From NCBI GenBank assembly GCA_046350555.1, contig JAXMAF010000016.1, positions 1-64,000 of the forward strand: a DNA stretch of 64,000 nt, in the 5' to 3' direction. Both the position numbers and the translations under genes were made by a program. Of this stretch, positions 43,876-52,230 are shown piece after piece. Numbering within the stretch: position 1 is the stretch's first letter; every line of letters starts with the position of its first letter. This DNA comes from JAXMAF01 sp046350555. GTDB taxonomy: Bacteria; Planctomycetota; Phycisphaerae; Phycisphaerales; SM1A02. The notes beneath the pieces are model-generated. The model was not told where the DNA came from. It searched no databases and worked only from the letters and a program-made list of their open reading frames with translations.

Positions 43876-45074
43876 TCGCGGAGCGGGGCGACGCCCGCGG
43901 CCGCGAGCAGCGCCGTGTTCTGCGGCAGCGTCCGGCTGAAGGGCCGTGCGACGCCGCGCTCGCCGGGTGGCGTGAATCCGAAGAGCACCGGACGCTCGCG
44001 GGCGGCGAGTTCGTGCAGCAGCGCCGCCGCCGCCGGCTGGTCGAGCTCGTCGAGCGCGCCAAGGCAGGCGACGATCTCGCCGGGAATCGGCGCCGGCAGC
44101 GCATCGAGCCATCGCCGCGCGGCGCCGTCTTGCGCCTCGACGATCACCGACTCGAACGATGCCGCCAACCCGCTTGCCTCGGCCCGCAACGTCGGCACAT
44201 CCGCGGCGCGAAGCTCGATCATCCGCGTCGGCGACGAGTCGTTGAACGCCGCCGCGAGCAGCGCCGACCGGAAGGCCGCGTCATCCACGAGCCGCGGGCC
44301 CGGCGCCCGAAGGCGCCGCGCGCCACCGGCATCCGCGGGCGCCTCGGCGCGGCGCTGAAGGAGGCCGACGGAGAGGTAGATCTCGCGGTACGGCTCATGC
44401 CAGAAGACGAACTCGGGATGCCGCTCGAGGAAGCGATGCACGGCCCAGCGGACGTTGCCGCCCCACAGGCCGATCACGTCGTGCAGCACGATCGCGCCGC
44501 CGGGCGCGAGATGCTCGCCGACGAGGGCGAGGTCGGCGTGCACCGCGTCGGCGTAGTGAAGCCCGTCGACGAATGCGAGATCGAACGGTCCGTGGGCGCG
44601 GCAGACCTCGGCGCCGATGACGGGGCTCGCCGGACCCGATGGACCCGCCGCGGCGCCCGCCATCGCCCCGCGCCGCGACGCGAAGTCGGCACCGACGGCG
44701 AAGCCACCCCGGTGAAGGTGGACGCGGTCGGCCACACCGAGCCGCGCGGCCGCTTCCGCGGCGAGTTCCTGCGCTCCGCGCGCCGCCACCGCCTCGGTCT
44801 CGACGCCGGCCCCCGGCGTTCCGAGCTCCAACGGAAGGTCTGGATCGATCGAATGCACCTCGGCCTGCGGCGCATGCAAGGCCATGAGCATCGTCGAGAC
44901 GCCGACGTACGTGCCGATCTCGAGGATCCGTCGATGGCGGCCGGGATCGATCGCCTCCATGAGCAGTCGCGCATCGCGCTGCGGAATGCACCACAGGCCC
45001 GCCTGACCGCGCGTCAGGCCGATCGCCTCGTAGGTCGCGAGCACTCGTTCGAAGATGTCCGGATCAAGGCGCAT
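43464..45074 (-). CDS. Class I SAM-dependent methyltransferase, frameshift at about 43875
   Basis: 536 residues in the uninterrupted frame, of which about 400 are real. The N-terminal half is a Methyltransf_24-type domain: RRILEIGTYVGVSTMLMALH (about 48-67), EVHSIDPDLPLELG, FDLAFVDGLHYADAVHADLA, GGAIVLHDVIGLWGGNVRWA. A second region follows (MIELRAADVPTLRAEASGLA; PVLFGFTPPGERGVARPFSR; PQNTALLAAAGVAPLRD). After PLRDRH, at about 43875, sense shifts to the frame described for 42500-43875 and the remaining residues here are nonsense. Starts at the ATG at 45074. Part of the leftward operon that begins with the ABC exporter. Confidence 0.82.
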   Translation of the reverse strand: MRLDPDIFERVLATYEAIGLTRGQAGLWCIPQRDARLLMEAIDPGRHRRILEIGTYVGVSTMLMALHAPQAEVHSIDPDLPLELGTPGAGVETEAVAARGAQELAAEAAARLGVADRVHLHRGGFAVGADFASRRGAMAGAAAGPSGPASPVIGAEVCRAHGPFDLAFVDGLHYADAVHADLALVGEHLAPGGAIVLHDVIGLWGGNVRWAVHRFLERHPEFVFWHEPYREIYLSVGLLQRRAEAPADAGGARRLRAPGPRLVDDAAFRSALLAAAFNDSSPTRMIELRAADVPTLRAEASGLAASFESVIVEAQDGAARRWLDALPAPIPGEIVACLGALDELDQPAAAALLHELAARERPVLFGFTPPGERGVARPFSRTLPQNTALLAAAGVAPLRDRHGVRAVPASVLDRRHPRQLAPAAHAGGPSRRNRRAFRRAPGRLRRGVLREPCARRALPRPAHPAHDGEASRADRRNKRRAARRALGHRWTRRCGGAPRRRGCPSAVRAAGLGMRRAANEGSAGEPRVPPRDDGRR

Positions 45075-45200
45075 CGTCTGTCGTCAGCGCGGATGGCGCG
45101 GGCTTCCAGGAGGGCGAGGCCGGGCGGATGCGCGGCGCCGCGCCATCGGCCGCGACGCGCCCGCTCGCGGCGAGGTCCCCGACGGGGCGCGCCGACCTCG

Positions 45201-45881
45201 TCAATACCCGACCTCGATCGGCGGCGTGAACGGGCCGCCGCCGATGCGCGTGAACGCCCCGAAGTAGAGCAGATACGCGGGCAGCGTGCGATGCTCGAAG
45301 AGCTCCGTCGGCACCCACCGCTCGCTGCGGTTGTCGGGGTCCTCGAAGCGCGGTCCGAACATCAGCACGCCCTCGTGGCCGGGCACCCGCTTCCAGATCG
45401 CCTCGTGGTCGGTGGCGTAGCCGTTCGACGCCGCGAGCTCGCGGAAGAGCTTGACGCTGAAGTTCACGTAGCCGTGCTCCATCCACGTCATCGGGGCGAT
45501 GTGGATGATCGTTCCGCCCAGGCGGGTCATGTCGTGGATGTTCTCGAACGCCTGTCGGACGTCGAAGACGTGCTCGACCGTGCCGGCGTTCAGCACCAGG
45601 TTGAAGGTGTTCCGCAGCGCCGCCGGAAGCGGCTTGTTGAGATCGAGGGCGATGTCGGCGAGGCCGTTGATGTCGGCGTCGCGGTAGTCGTCGAGCGCGT
45701 AGCGCAGCTTCAGCAGCATGCCCACGGCGCGGCGGCCGCGGGTGGCGACGAGCTCGGGATGGCCGAAATCCTCGAGCTTTCCGCTGAGGTCGAGCGTTCC
45801 CAGCCCAAGGCACGGGCCCTTCAGCCCGCGAAGCGCGTGCTGCCGGTCGAGGAACGGGAGAAAGGACGGACCGATGCCCAT
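45201..45881 (-). CDS. Methyltransferase-domain protein
   Basis: 226 residues. Pattern of a glycan-cluster class I methyltransferase that lacks a canonical glycine-rich motif I: LGTLDLSGKLEDFGHPELVA, YRDADINGLADIALDLNKPL, NLVLNAGTVEHVFDVRQAFE, NIHDMTRLGGTIIHIAPMTW, then MEHGYVNFSVKLFRELAASN. The TVEHVFD and GGTIIHIAP segments correspond to motifs IV and V. It lies 18 bp after the Wzt gene and 126 bp before the next methyltransferase; the 45075-45200 spacer shows no gene. Confidence 0.75.
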   Translation of the reverse strand: MGIGPSFLPFLDRQHALRGLKGPCLGLGTLDLSGKLEDFGHPELVATRGRRAVGMLLKLRYALDDYRDADINGLADIALDLNKPLPAALRNTFNLVLNAGTVEHVFDVRQAFENIHDMTRLGGTIIHIAPMTWMEHGYVNFSVKLFRELAASNGYATDHEAIWKRVPGHEGVLMFGPRFEDPDNRSERWVPTELFEHRTLPAYLLYFGAFTRIGGGPFTPPIEVGY

Positions 45882-45899
45882 GGAGAGGTTCGCGACAGG

Positions 45900-47471
45900 T
45901 CACGGATCATCGACGCGCGGCGCCGCGCGTTCCACCGGGCGGCTCTCCGATGGCCCGCGATCGCCTCCGAGACGCTCGATCGCCAGCGCTCCGTCGAGAT
46001 CGGCGCGACTCGCGTGGTAGACGCCCTGGCGGCGACCGACGACGAACTGCACCGCGTCGTAGCAGTAGTCCAGCTTCGTGCCGTCGAGGCGGGCGATCCC
46101 GAAGCTGAGGAAGTACTCGCCGGGACCGAGGTGGTTGAGGATGCGCATCGAGACGGCGAAGCGCTCGCCGGCGCGCACCGCGAAGCCGAGCTCCCGGTCG
46201 AGCCGCGTGTCGAGCCCGAAGATGGTCTGCCCGGAGCGGTCGCGCACGAGAAACCCCGCCGAGAGCGTGGATTGGTCGCTCCGGGCGACGGCCTCGAAGC
46301 GAAGGCGGTACGCGGCGCCGGGCTCGAGGCGGCGCACATCGCGGCCGTCCTCGTCGATGATCGCGATGCGCTCGATCTGCGCCTCGCGCGTTCCCATGCG
46401 CGTGCCCGAGTGCAGTTCAGCCTCGGTCCCGACGTCCCCTTCGACGCCCGGTCCCTGCGGCGCCTCGCGAGAGGGTTCGGGGGCGGCGGCGCCCTCCATC
46501 GGCGCGCGGGCACTGGTCACGGTCGTCTCGTCGAGCGGGTCGCCGATCGCCTCCGGCGCCGCGGGACGGCTCGCGGCATCCTCGCCCGGCGCCGGAAAGG
46601 CCGCCTGCGTGACCGTCGAATCGTCGGCGGCGACGGGCGGCGCGCCGGCGCCCGCGCTCGCCCGATCGGTCGGTGACGCGCCCGCGCCCGGCGCAGCGCC
46701 CACGGCCGGCGCCGCGGGCGCCGCCAACGCGAGTTCGCCGCCGCCGAAGAGCAGGCGGTGGTACTTGCGCGTGACCTCGTTCGCCGGTCCGTCCTCCAGG
46801 AGCGCGCCTCGCTCCAGGAGCAGCGCGCGGTCGCAGATCAGCGTGATCTGCTCGCTCGAGTGCGAGACGAGCAGGATCGTGCGCCCCTCGCGGCGGAACG
46901 CGCGGAACTTGTCGTAGCACTTGAGCTGGAACTTCGCGTCGCCGACCGAGAGGGCCTCGTCGATGATGAGCACCTGCGGGTCGACGGCGACGGCGGTGGC
47001 GAACGCCAGGCGGGTGTGCATGCCGGTCGAGTAGGTGCGGAGCGGCTGGTCGATGAACTCGCGCAGCTCGGCGAAGTCGACGATCTGCTCGAGCTTTCCG
47101 CGGGCCTCGCGCTCCGTCATGCCCAGGCACATCCCGCCGAGGATCACGTTCTCGCGACCCGTGTACTGGGGGTGGAAGCCGGTGCCCAGCTCGAGGATCG
47201 CCGCGACGCGGCCATCGACGCGCACGCTTCCGCGCGTCGGCTCGAGCGTTCCCGCGATGAGCTTCAACAGCGTGCTCTTCCCGGCGCCGTTGCGCCCCAT
47301 CACGCCGACGACCTCGCCGCGGAGCACGTCGAAGCTCGCGTCGCGCAGCGCGTCGAAGGGGCTGTGGCGCGAACGTCCCGTCAGGAGCTCGACGAGCAGG
47401 TCGCGCGGAGTCCGGTAGACCGCGAACGTCTTCGAAAGGCCCTTGGCCGCGATGGCCACGCGATCGGCCAT
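45900..47471 (-). CDS. wzt: Polysaccharide ABC transporter ATPase with Wzt C-terminal domain
   Basis: 523 residues from the ATG at 47471 (TGATG overlap with the permease). N-terminal ABC domain (about 1-250): Walker A GVMGRNGAGKSTLLKLIAG, signature LRTYSTGMHTRLAFATAVAV, Walker B QVLIIDEALSVGD, H-loop LLVSHSSEQI; the FHPQYTGRENVILGGMCLGM region is typical of the Wzt/TagH branch. A ~110-residue Ala/Pro/Gly linker follows, then a Wzt_C beta-sandwich (about 385-500): IERIAIIDEDGRDVRRLEPG, GQTIFGLDTRLDRELG, HLGPGEYFLSFGIARLDG. In characterised systems this domain recognises the finished or capped polysaccharide. Exports undecaprenyl-linked glycan with the permease. Confidence 0.95.
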   Translation of the reverse strand: MADRVAIAAKGLSKTFAVYRTPRDLLVELLTGRSRHSPFDALRDASFDVLRGEVVGVMGRNGAGKSTLLKLIAGTLEPTRGSVRVDGRVAAILELGTGFHPQYTGRENVILGGMCLGMTEREARGKLEQIVDFAELREFIDQPLRTYSTGMHTRLAFATAVAVDPQVLIIDEALSVGDAKFQLKCYDKFRAFRREGRTILLVSHSSEQITLICDRALLLERGALLEDGPANEVTRKYHRLLFGGGELALAAPAAPAVGAAPGAGASPTDRASAGAGAPPVAADDSTVTQAAFPAPGEDAASRPAAPEAIGDPLDETTVTSARAPMEGAAAPEPSREAPQGPGVEGDVGTEAELHSGTRMGTREAQIERIAIIDEDGRDVRRLEPGAAYRLRFEAVARSDQSTLSAGFLVRDRSGQTIFGLDTRLDRELGFAVRAGERFAVSMRILNHLGPGEYFLSFGIARLDGTKLDYCYDAVQFVVGRRQGVYHASRADLDGALAIERLGGDRGPSESRPVERAAPRVDDP

Positions 47472-48310
47472 CAGAGGAGCTCTCCAAGCACATGGTGGCA
47501 GCGCCGATACGTCGCGGCGCCGAACCAGAGCGATGTCAGCGCGAAGAAGGTCAGCGCCGCCCACGACCAGGGATGGACGATCGCACCGTCCACCAGCAGG
47601 TCGCGATGGCAGTGCACCAGGTGCGTCACCGGATTGAGCGCCAGCAGCCAGCGCGCCCACGGCACGAGGCTCTCGACCCACTCGGGCATGTAGAGGATCG
47701 GCGCCAGGAAGAGGCCGGCGGAGGTGAGGAACGCGACGACCTCGCGCAGGTCGCGCACGAAGACCGTCAACGTCGCCAGCAGCACCGCGCAGCCGAGCAT
47801 CGCGACGAACTGAAGCGCCAGCAGGACGGGCAGGCCGATCGCCGCCGCCGGGATGCCGCGGCCGAACGCCACCATGTACAGCAGGAGGAGCGCGGTCGTC
47901 ACGAGCTGCGTGCACATCGCCGCGATCGCCGACTTCGCCGGCAGCGCCTCGACGGGAAAGACGACCTGTCGGACGAGGTTGGCGTTGTTCGCGATGGACC
48001 CGGTGGAGCGATTGAGCGAGTCCGCGAAGCCGAGCCACGGGATCAGCCCGGCGAGGATGAAGATCGTGTAGCTCGCGCCGGAGGAGGTCGCCCCGCCCCG
48101 ATCCGGCATGCGCGCCGGGAAGACGTACGCGAAGAGGAAGACGTAGAGGCCGATGAGCAGCAGCGGGTTGCCGATCGTCCAGAGCCAACCCAGCGCCCGG
48201 CCGGCGTACTGCTCGAGCAGCTCGCGCCGCGCCATCGCCCATGTGAGCTCGCGGTGGCGATGCAGCGTCGCAAGCAGGCGCAGCGGTGAGGGCACGGAGA
48301 TCGCAGGCAT
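47471..48310 (-). CDS. wzm: Polysaccharide ABC transporter permease
   Basis: 279 residues with six membrane segments, ABC-2 type. Cytoplasmic start RELTWAMARRELLEQYAGRA followed by LGWLWTIGNPLLLIGLYVFL, later SGASYTIFILAGLIPWLGFA, LVRQVVFPVEALPAKSAIAA and TVFVRDLREVVAFLTSAGLF are the conserved stretches of Wzm/TagG permeases. Forms the channel for the Wzt ATPase. First gene of the leftward operon; TATACT stands ten bases before the ATG. No ribosome-binding site is obvious. Confidence 0.93.
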   Translation of the reverse strand: MPAISVPSPLRLLATLHRHRELTWAMARRELLEQYAGRALGWLWTIGNPLLLIGLYVFLFAYVFPARMPDRGGATSSGASYTIFILAGLIPWLGFADSLNRSTGSIANNANLVRQVVFPVEALPAKSAIAAMCTQLVTTALLLLYMVAFGRGIPAAAIGLPVLLALQFVAMLGCAVLLATLTVFVRDLREVVAFLTSAGLFLAPILYMPEWVESLVPWARWLLALNPVTHLVHCHRDLLVDGAIVHPWSWAALTFFALTSLWFGAATYRRCHHVLGELL

Positions 48311-48320
48311 GCGGCGTGCG

Positions 48321-48326
48321 AGTATA
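48321..48326 (-). promoter_or_regulatory. wzm: -10-like TATACT ten bases before wzm
   Basis: TATACT on the minus strand in a GC-rich setting, ten bases from the ATG at 48310. The predicted start point lies within a few bases of the ATG. No convincing -35. Confidence 0.35.
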
Positions 48327-48364
48327 GAGAGAGGATGCGTGGGGCGCTCGCGACCGCTCCGCGC

Positions 48365-50123
48365 TCACGCGTAGCACGCGAGCGTCGTCTCGACCATGCG
48401 GTCGAGCGCGAATCGCTCCCGCGCCAGCGCCGGCGCCGCCTCGGCCATCGCGCGGCGCAGCGGTTCGTCGCGAAGCAGCCGCAGCGTCGACTCCGCCAGC
48501 GCATCGACGTCGCCGACCGCGCAGAGCAGGCCGGTTCGCCCGTGCTCGAATGTCTCGGCCGCGCCGCCCGCGTCGGTCGAGACGACCGGGCAGCCAAGAT
48601 GCTGCGCTTCGATCAGCACGTTCGGCGTGCCCTCGTGCGTCGAGCAGAGCAGCAGGACGTCCGCCGCGGCCATGATCGTCGGCACGTCGTGGCGCCGTCC
48701 AAGCAGGTGGATCCGATCGCGGTGCGGCGAGGCGTCGAGGTGCCGCCGCACGTCGTCCTCGCATGGTCCGCCGCCCGCATGGACGACGACCGCATCCGGA
48801 CGTTCGGCCACGATGCGCTCCGCGACCGCAAGAAAGACATCGGGCGCCTTCTCGTCGGCGAGGCGGAAGACTCCCGCGACGACCCGCCGATCCGCGGCGA
48901 TCGCCAGCTCGCTCCGCAGTTCCTCCGCGACCTTGTCGGCGCTTCAGGATGGGCGATCGCCTCGAGATCGAGGCCGTTCCTGACGACACGGATCCGCTCC
49001 GCCGGCACATCGAGCCGGGCGGCGTAGTCGCGGGCCCGCTTCGGAGTTGTTCACCATGACCACGCCGGATCCGTCAGCAGGAGCCGCGTAGAGGTCGTGG
49101 AAGAAGGGCCAGTAGAAGCGCGGAAGTGCTGTGGACCGACGTTGCGCGTCGAGAGCACGATGCGCTGGACCGGAAGCAGCGCCGCCGCGAGTCCCGCCGT
49201 CACGCACGTCCAGTCGAGCCAGGCGTGCACCACCGCGGGCCTCGCGCGCCGATGAACCTGAGCAGCGGCACCAAATCGGTGAGGATCGCGTGCGGGAGCG
49301 CTGTGGCGCCAGCCATATCCGTTCGACTGAAGCCAGCGGATCGCGGGGCCGAGGTCCATGGGCGTCGTTCCGTCGACCTCCGCGCTGCCGCTGCAGCCGG
49401 GAGATGGTGGGCGTCGGAGCCGTGCATCGCGCATGGTGAGGGCACGGAAGCGACGTCCCGTGCGCGCGCCACCTCCGTGGCGATCGTGACCATCTGGCGC
49501 TCCGCGCCGCCGGCCCCGAGCGTGCCGATGGCGTGCAGCACGCGAGCGGGGTCGCCGTCGAACGGCGCGAGGTTCGCCGCGAGCTCGCGGGCGCGCCGAA
49601 GGGCATCGTCGAGCTCCGCGCGCGCCTCCGCGGCGAGCCGGGCCCGGTCGGCTTCGGTCATCGCGCGAGCGGGTGCGGAGTCCGCCGCCATTCCCGCACT
49701 CGGGCCGGCGCCGGGACCAGCGCCCGGGCCGGCGCCAGGACCGGCGCCAAGACCCGCGCCCGGCTGCGCGACCGAGCCGGGGTCCACCGGATTCGCCCTT
49801 CGCCACTGCGAGAGCGGAATGCGCTCGTGACGGTTGACCCATCCGTAGTAGGCGCGGCTGATCAGGGGCTTCACCGGCGCGATGAACGTGAACGCCCAAG
49901 GCGCCGCGCGACGCGTCCATTCGATGGCGCCCTTCACGGCGCGCACGTGCGCTGGCGCGGGCACGAGCACCACGGACTCCGGCGCCGGAATCGGCGGCGA
50001 CTCGGCCCCGGGCCCCGGCTTCTGAGCCGGCGACTCCTGCGTCGGCGCCCCGGGCGCGGGCGCACTCGGCGCCGACGAGTCGGCCGGGAGAGCGCTCGAC
50101 GTGGCGGTTTCGGCGTCGGACAT
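48365..50123 (-). pseudogene. Family 4 glycosyltransferase broken by several frameshifts
   Basis: The start (ATG at 50123) opens a Pro/Ala-rich extension, then FTFIAPVKPLISRAYYGWVN and a (GAGP)n run, then the GT4 beginning VLHAIGTLGAGGAERQMVTI. From about 49480 on, pieces of the same enzyme alternate between frames: MDLGPAIRWLQSNGYGWR; VVHAWLDWTCVTAGLAAALL; FYWPFFHDLYAAPADGSGVV; RIRVVRNGLDLEAIAH; and a clean last 148 residues (VVHAGGGPCEDDVRRHLDAS; THEGTPNVLIEAQHLGCPVV) ending at 48365. At least five indels. The order and wording parallel the GT4 at 40945-42485, so the two are paralogues on either side of the exporter genes. Pseudogene or poor consensus cannot be told apart here. Confidence 0.75.
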
Positions 50124-50225
50124 CGTCTGCGCAGGATCGAAGATCGACTGAGTGGAATCGACGACGGCGACGGGGTCGCATCCATCGCGCCGCGTCGATC
50201 GGCATCGCGGTGCGACCAGTTTCGA

Positions 50226-50231
50226 TTATAC
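50226..50231 (-). promoter_or_regulatory. Candidate -10 (TATAAT/TATACT) between divergent genes
   Basis: GATTATACT at about 50224-50232 reads TATACT on the plus strand and perfect TATAAT on the minus strand. It is the only such stretch in the 189-bp gap between the leftward GT4 gene and asnB. No matching -35 seen on either strand. Confidence 0.35.
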
Positions 50232-50312
50232 TCGCGACCCCTTTGACGGCTCTGCCGCACGCTCCGGCGATCCGGTGGCGATCGTGCCCGCGAGTCCGTT
50301 CATCCAACGCGC

Positions 50313-52202
50313 ATGTGCGGCATTTGCGGCATCGTCGACTTCGCCGGACGCATCGGCCGCGACGAGCTCGCCCGCATCGCGGTGCGCATGCGCGACGCGC
50401 TGCGCCACCGCGGTCCCGACGACGCCGGGCTGTGGACGAGCGACGATGCCGCGACGGCGACCGGTGGCGGATCCCGCCCCGGGGGCGGCGCCGGCGTGCG
50501 GGTCGCCCTGGGACATCGGCGGCTCTCGATCGTCGACCTGCGCCCCGAGGCTCGCCAGCCGATGGGCAACGAGGACGGCGGCGTGCAGGTCGTCTTCAAC
50601 GGCGAGATCTACGGCTTCCAGCCGCTGAAGGACCGACTCGCGCGCGAGGGGCACGTCTTCGTGACGCGCACCGACACCGAGGTGCTGCCGCACCTCTTCG
50701 AGTCGTGCGATCCGCGCGAGGTCCCCGCCAAGTGCGGGTCGCTCGACGGCATGTTCGCGTTCGCGGCGTGGAACGTCGCCGAGCAGCGGCTCGTGCTCGC
50801 CCGCGATCCCTTCGGCAAGAAGCCGCTCTACTGGATGCTCGACCAGGGCGTGCTGGCCTTCGCCAGCGAGCTGCGCTGCTTCGCCTTCGTTCCCGGATTC
50901 CGGCCGGAGATCGATCGCGATGCGCTGGGCGAATACCTGCTGCTCCAGTACGTGCACGCACCGCGGACGATCCACCCCCAGGTCCGCAAGCTCGAGCCGG
51001 GAAGCTGCGCGACGATCGAGTTCTCCGGTGGATCGCCGCGGGTGCGCCTCGATCGCTACTGGCGCTTCGAGGCGACCGGTCCGGCGCGGCGACCGACGCT
51101 CTCGCTCGACGCCGCGGCCGACGCGCTGCGCGCGATCCTGCTCGAGGCGGTGCAGAAGCGGCTCATGAGCGACGTCCCGCTCGGCGCGTTCCTCTCCGGC
51201 GGCGTGGACAGCTCGCTGGTCGTCGCGCTCATGCGTCGCGAGCTGGGACGCGCCGTGGAGACCTTCTCGATCGGCTTCGCCGGCACCGACGAGAGCGAGC
51301 ACGAGTTCGCGCGCGAGACGGCCCGGCACCTCGGCGCCACCCATCGCGACGAGATCCTCAGTCCCGACGTGATGTCGCTGGTGCACACGATCGCGGAGCG
51401 GCTCGACGAACCCAACGGCGATTCGAGCTGCCTTCCGACGTACCTGCTCTGCGAGCACGCCCGCAGGCACGTCACCGTCGCCATCTCAGGCGACGGCGGC
51501 GACGAGCTCTTCGGCGGATACGGACGCTATCGCGACACGCTCAACGAGCACGGCAGCGCGTGGCGGCGCCTCGCCGCGCGCCTGCGCGGTCGGGCGACCG
51601 CGCGCGCGAGCGACCTCTACCTCTCGCCGCGGCTGCTCATCTGGCAGCCCGAGGACGTCGGCGCGCTCCTCGGGGGCCTGCCGACCGGCGTCGACACGCT
51701 CCTCGCGACGTGGCGCGCCGCGCTCGACGACCCGTCGCTTCCGTTGCTCGACCGCCTCCGCACGCTCGACGCCGCCACGTACATGCCCGGCGCCGTGCTC
51801 GCGAAGGTCGATCGCATGAGCATGCTGCACTCGCTCGAGGTGCGCTGCCCGCTGCTGGACAAGGAGGTCGCCGCCTTCGCGATGCGGATCGACGTCGCCA
51901 ACTGCTGGCGCGGGCCCGCCGAGACGAAGCGGGTGCTGAAGCACCTCGCCTCGCGCTACCTGCCGCCGGAGTGGATGAACCGCCGCAAGATGGGCTTCGG
52001 CCTGCCCGCGAACTCGTGGTCGCCGGAACCCATGCTCGCGCTCGCCCACGACACGCTGCTGGCCCCGGATGGCCGCATCGGCGCGCTCCTCGATCGCGCG
52101 GAGCTGCGACGCAGGATCGAGCACATGCGGCATCCCGGATGCTTCTCGATCTACCGGCTCTGGCCGCTCGTGGTGCTGGAGCTCTGGATGAGGCGGCGCT
52201 AG
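50313..52202 (+). CDS. asnB: Asparagine synthase (glutamine-hydrolysing)
   Basis: 629 residues. N-terminal class II glutaminase: nucleophile Cys2 in MCGICGIVDFAGRI, LRHRGPDDAG, VALGHRRLSIVDL, VVFNGEIYGF. C-terminal synthetase (about 240-600): PP-loop LGAFLSGGVDSSLVVALM, ETFSIGFAGTDESEHEFARE, VAISGDGGDELFGGYGRY and MLHSLEVRCPLLDKEVA. Makes asparagine from aspartate, ATP and glutamine. In glycan clusters AsnB-like enzymes often amidate a uronic acid or another carboxyl group of the repeat unit, so that is an alternative role here, next to a uronate-type epimerase. Intact, unlike the glycosyltransferases on both sides. Confidence 0.94.
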   Translation: MCGICGIVDFAGRIGRDELARIAVRMRDALRHRGPDDAGLWTSDDAATATGGGSRPGGGAGVRVALGHRRLSIVDLRPEARQPMGNEDGGVQVVFNGEIYGFQPLKDRLAREGHVFVTRTDTEVLPHLFESCDPREVPAKCGSLDGMFAFAAWNVAEQRLVLARDPFGKKPLYWMLDQGVLAFASELRCFAFVPGFRPEIDRDALGEYLLLQYVHAPRTIHPQVRKLEPGSCATIEFSGGSPRVRLDRYWRFEATGPARRPTLSLDAAADALRAILLEAVQKRLMSDVPLGAFLSGGVDSSLVVALMRRELGRAVETFSIGFAGTDESEHEFARETARHLGATHRDEILSPDVMSLVHTIAERLDEPNGDSSCLPTYLLCEHARRHVTVAISGDGGDELFGGYGRYRDTLNEHGSAWRRLAARLRGRATARASDLYLSPRLLIWQPEDVGALLGGLPTGVDTLLATWRAALDDPSLPLLDRLRTLDAATYMPGAVLAKVDRMSMLHSLEVRCPLLDKEVAAFAMRIDVANCWRGPAETKRVLKHLASRYLPPEWMNRRKMGFGLPANSWSPEPMLALAHDTLLAPDGRIGALLDRAELRRRIEHMRHPGCFSIYRLWPLVVLELWMRRR

Positions 52203-52216
52203 CGCGAGCCCGTCGC

Positions 52217-52222
52217 TACCAT
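52217..52222 (+). promoter_or_regulatory. -10-like TACCAT eight bases before the epimerase
   Basis: TACCAT, eight bases from the ATG at 52231, in the 28-bp gap after asnB. Spacing agrees with the other TAnnnT hexamers; because the gene follows asnB so closely, read-through is an alternative. Confidence 0.25.
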
Positions 52223-52230
52223 CCGCTCCC

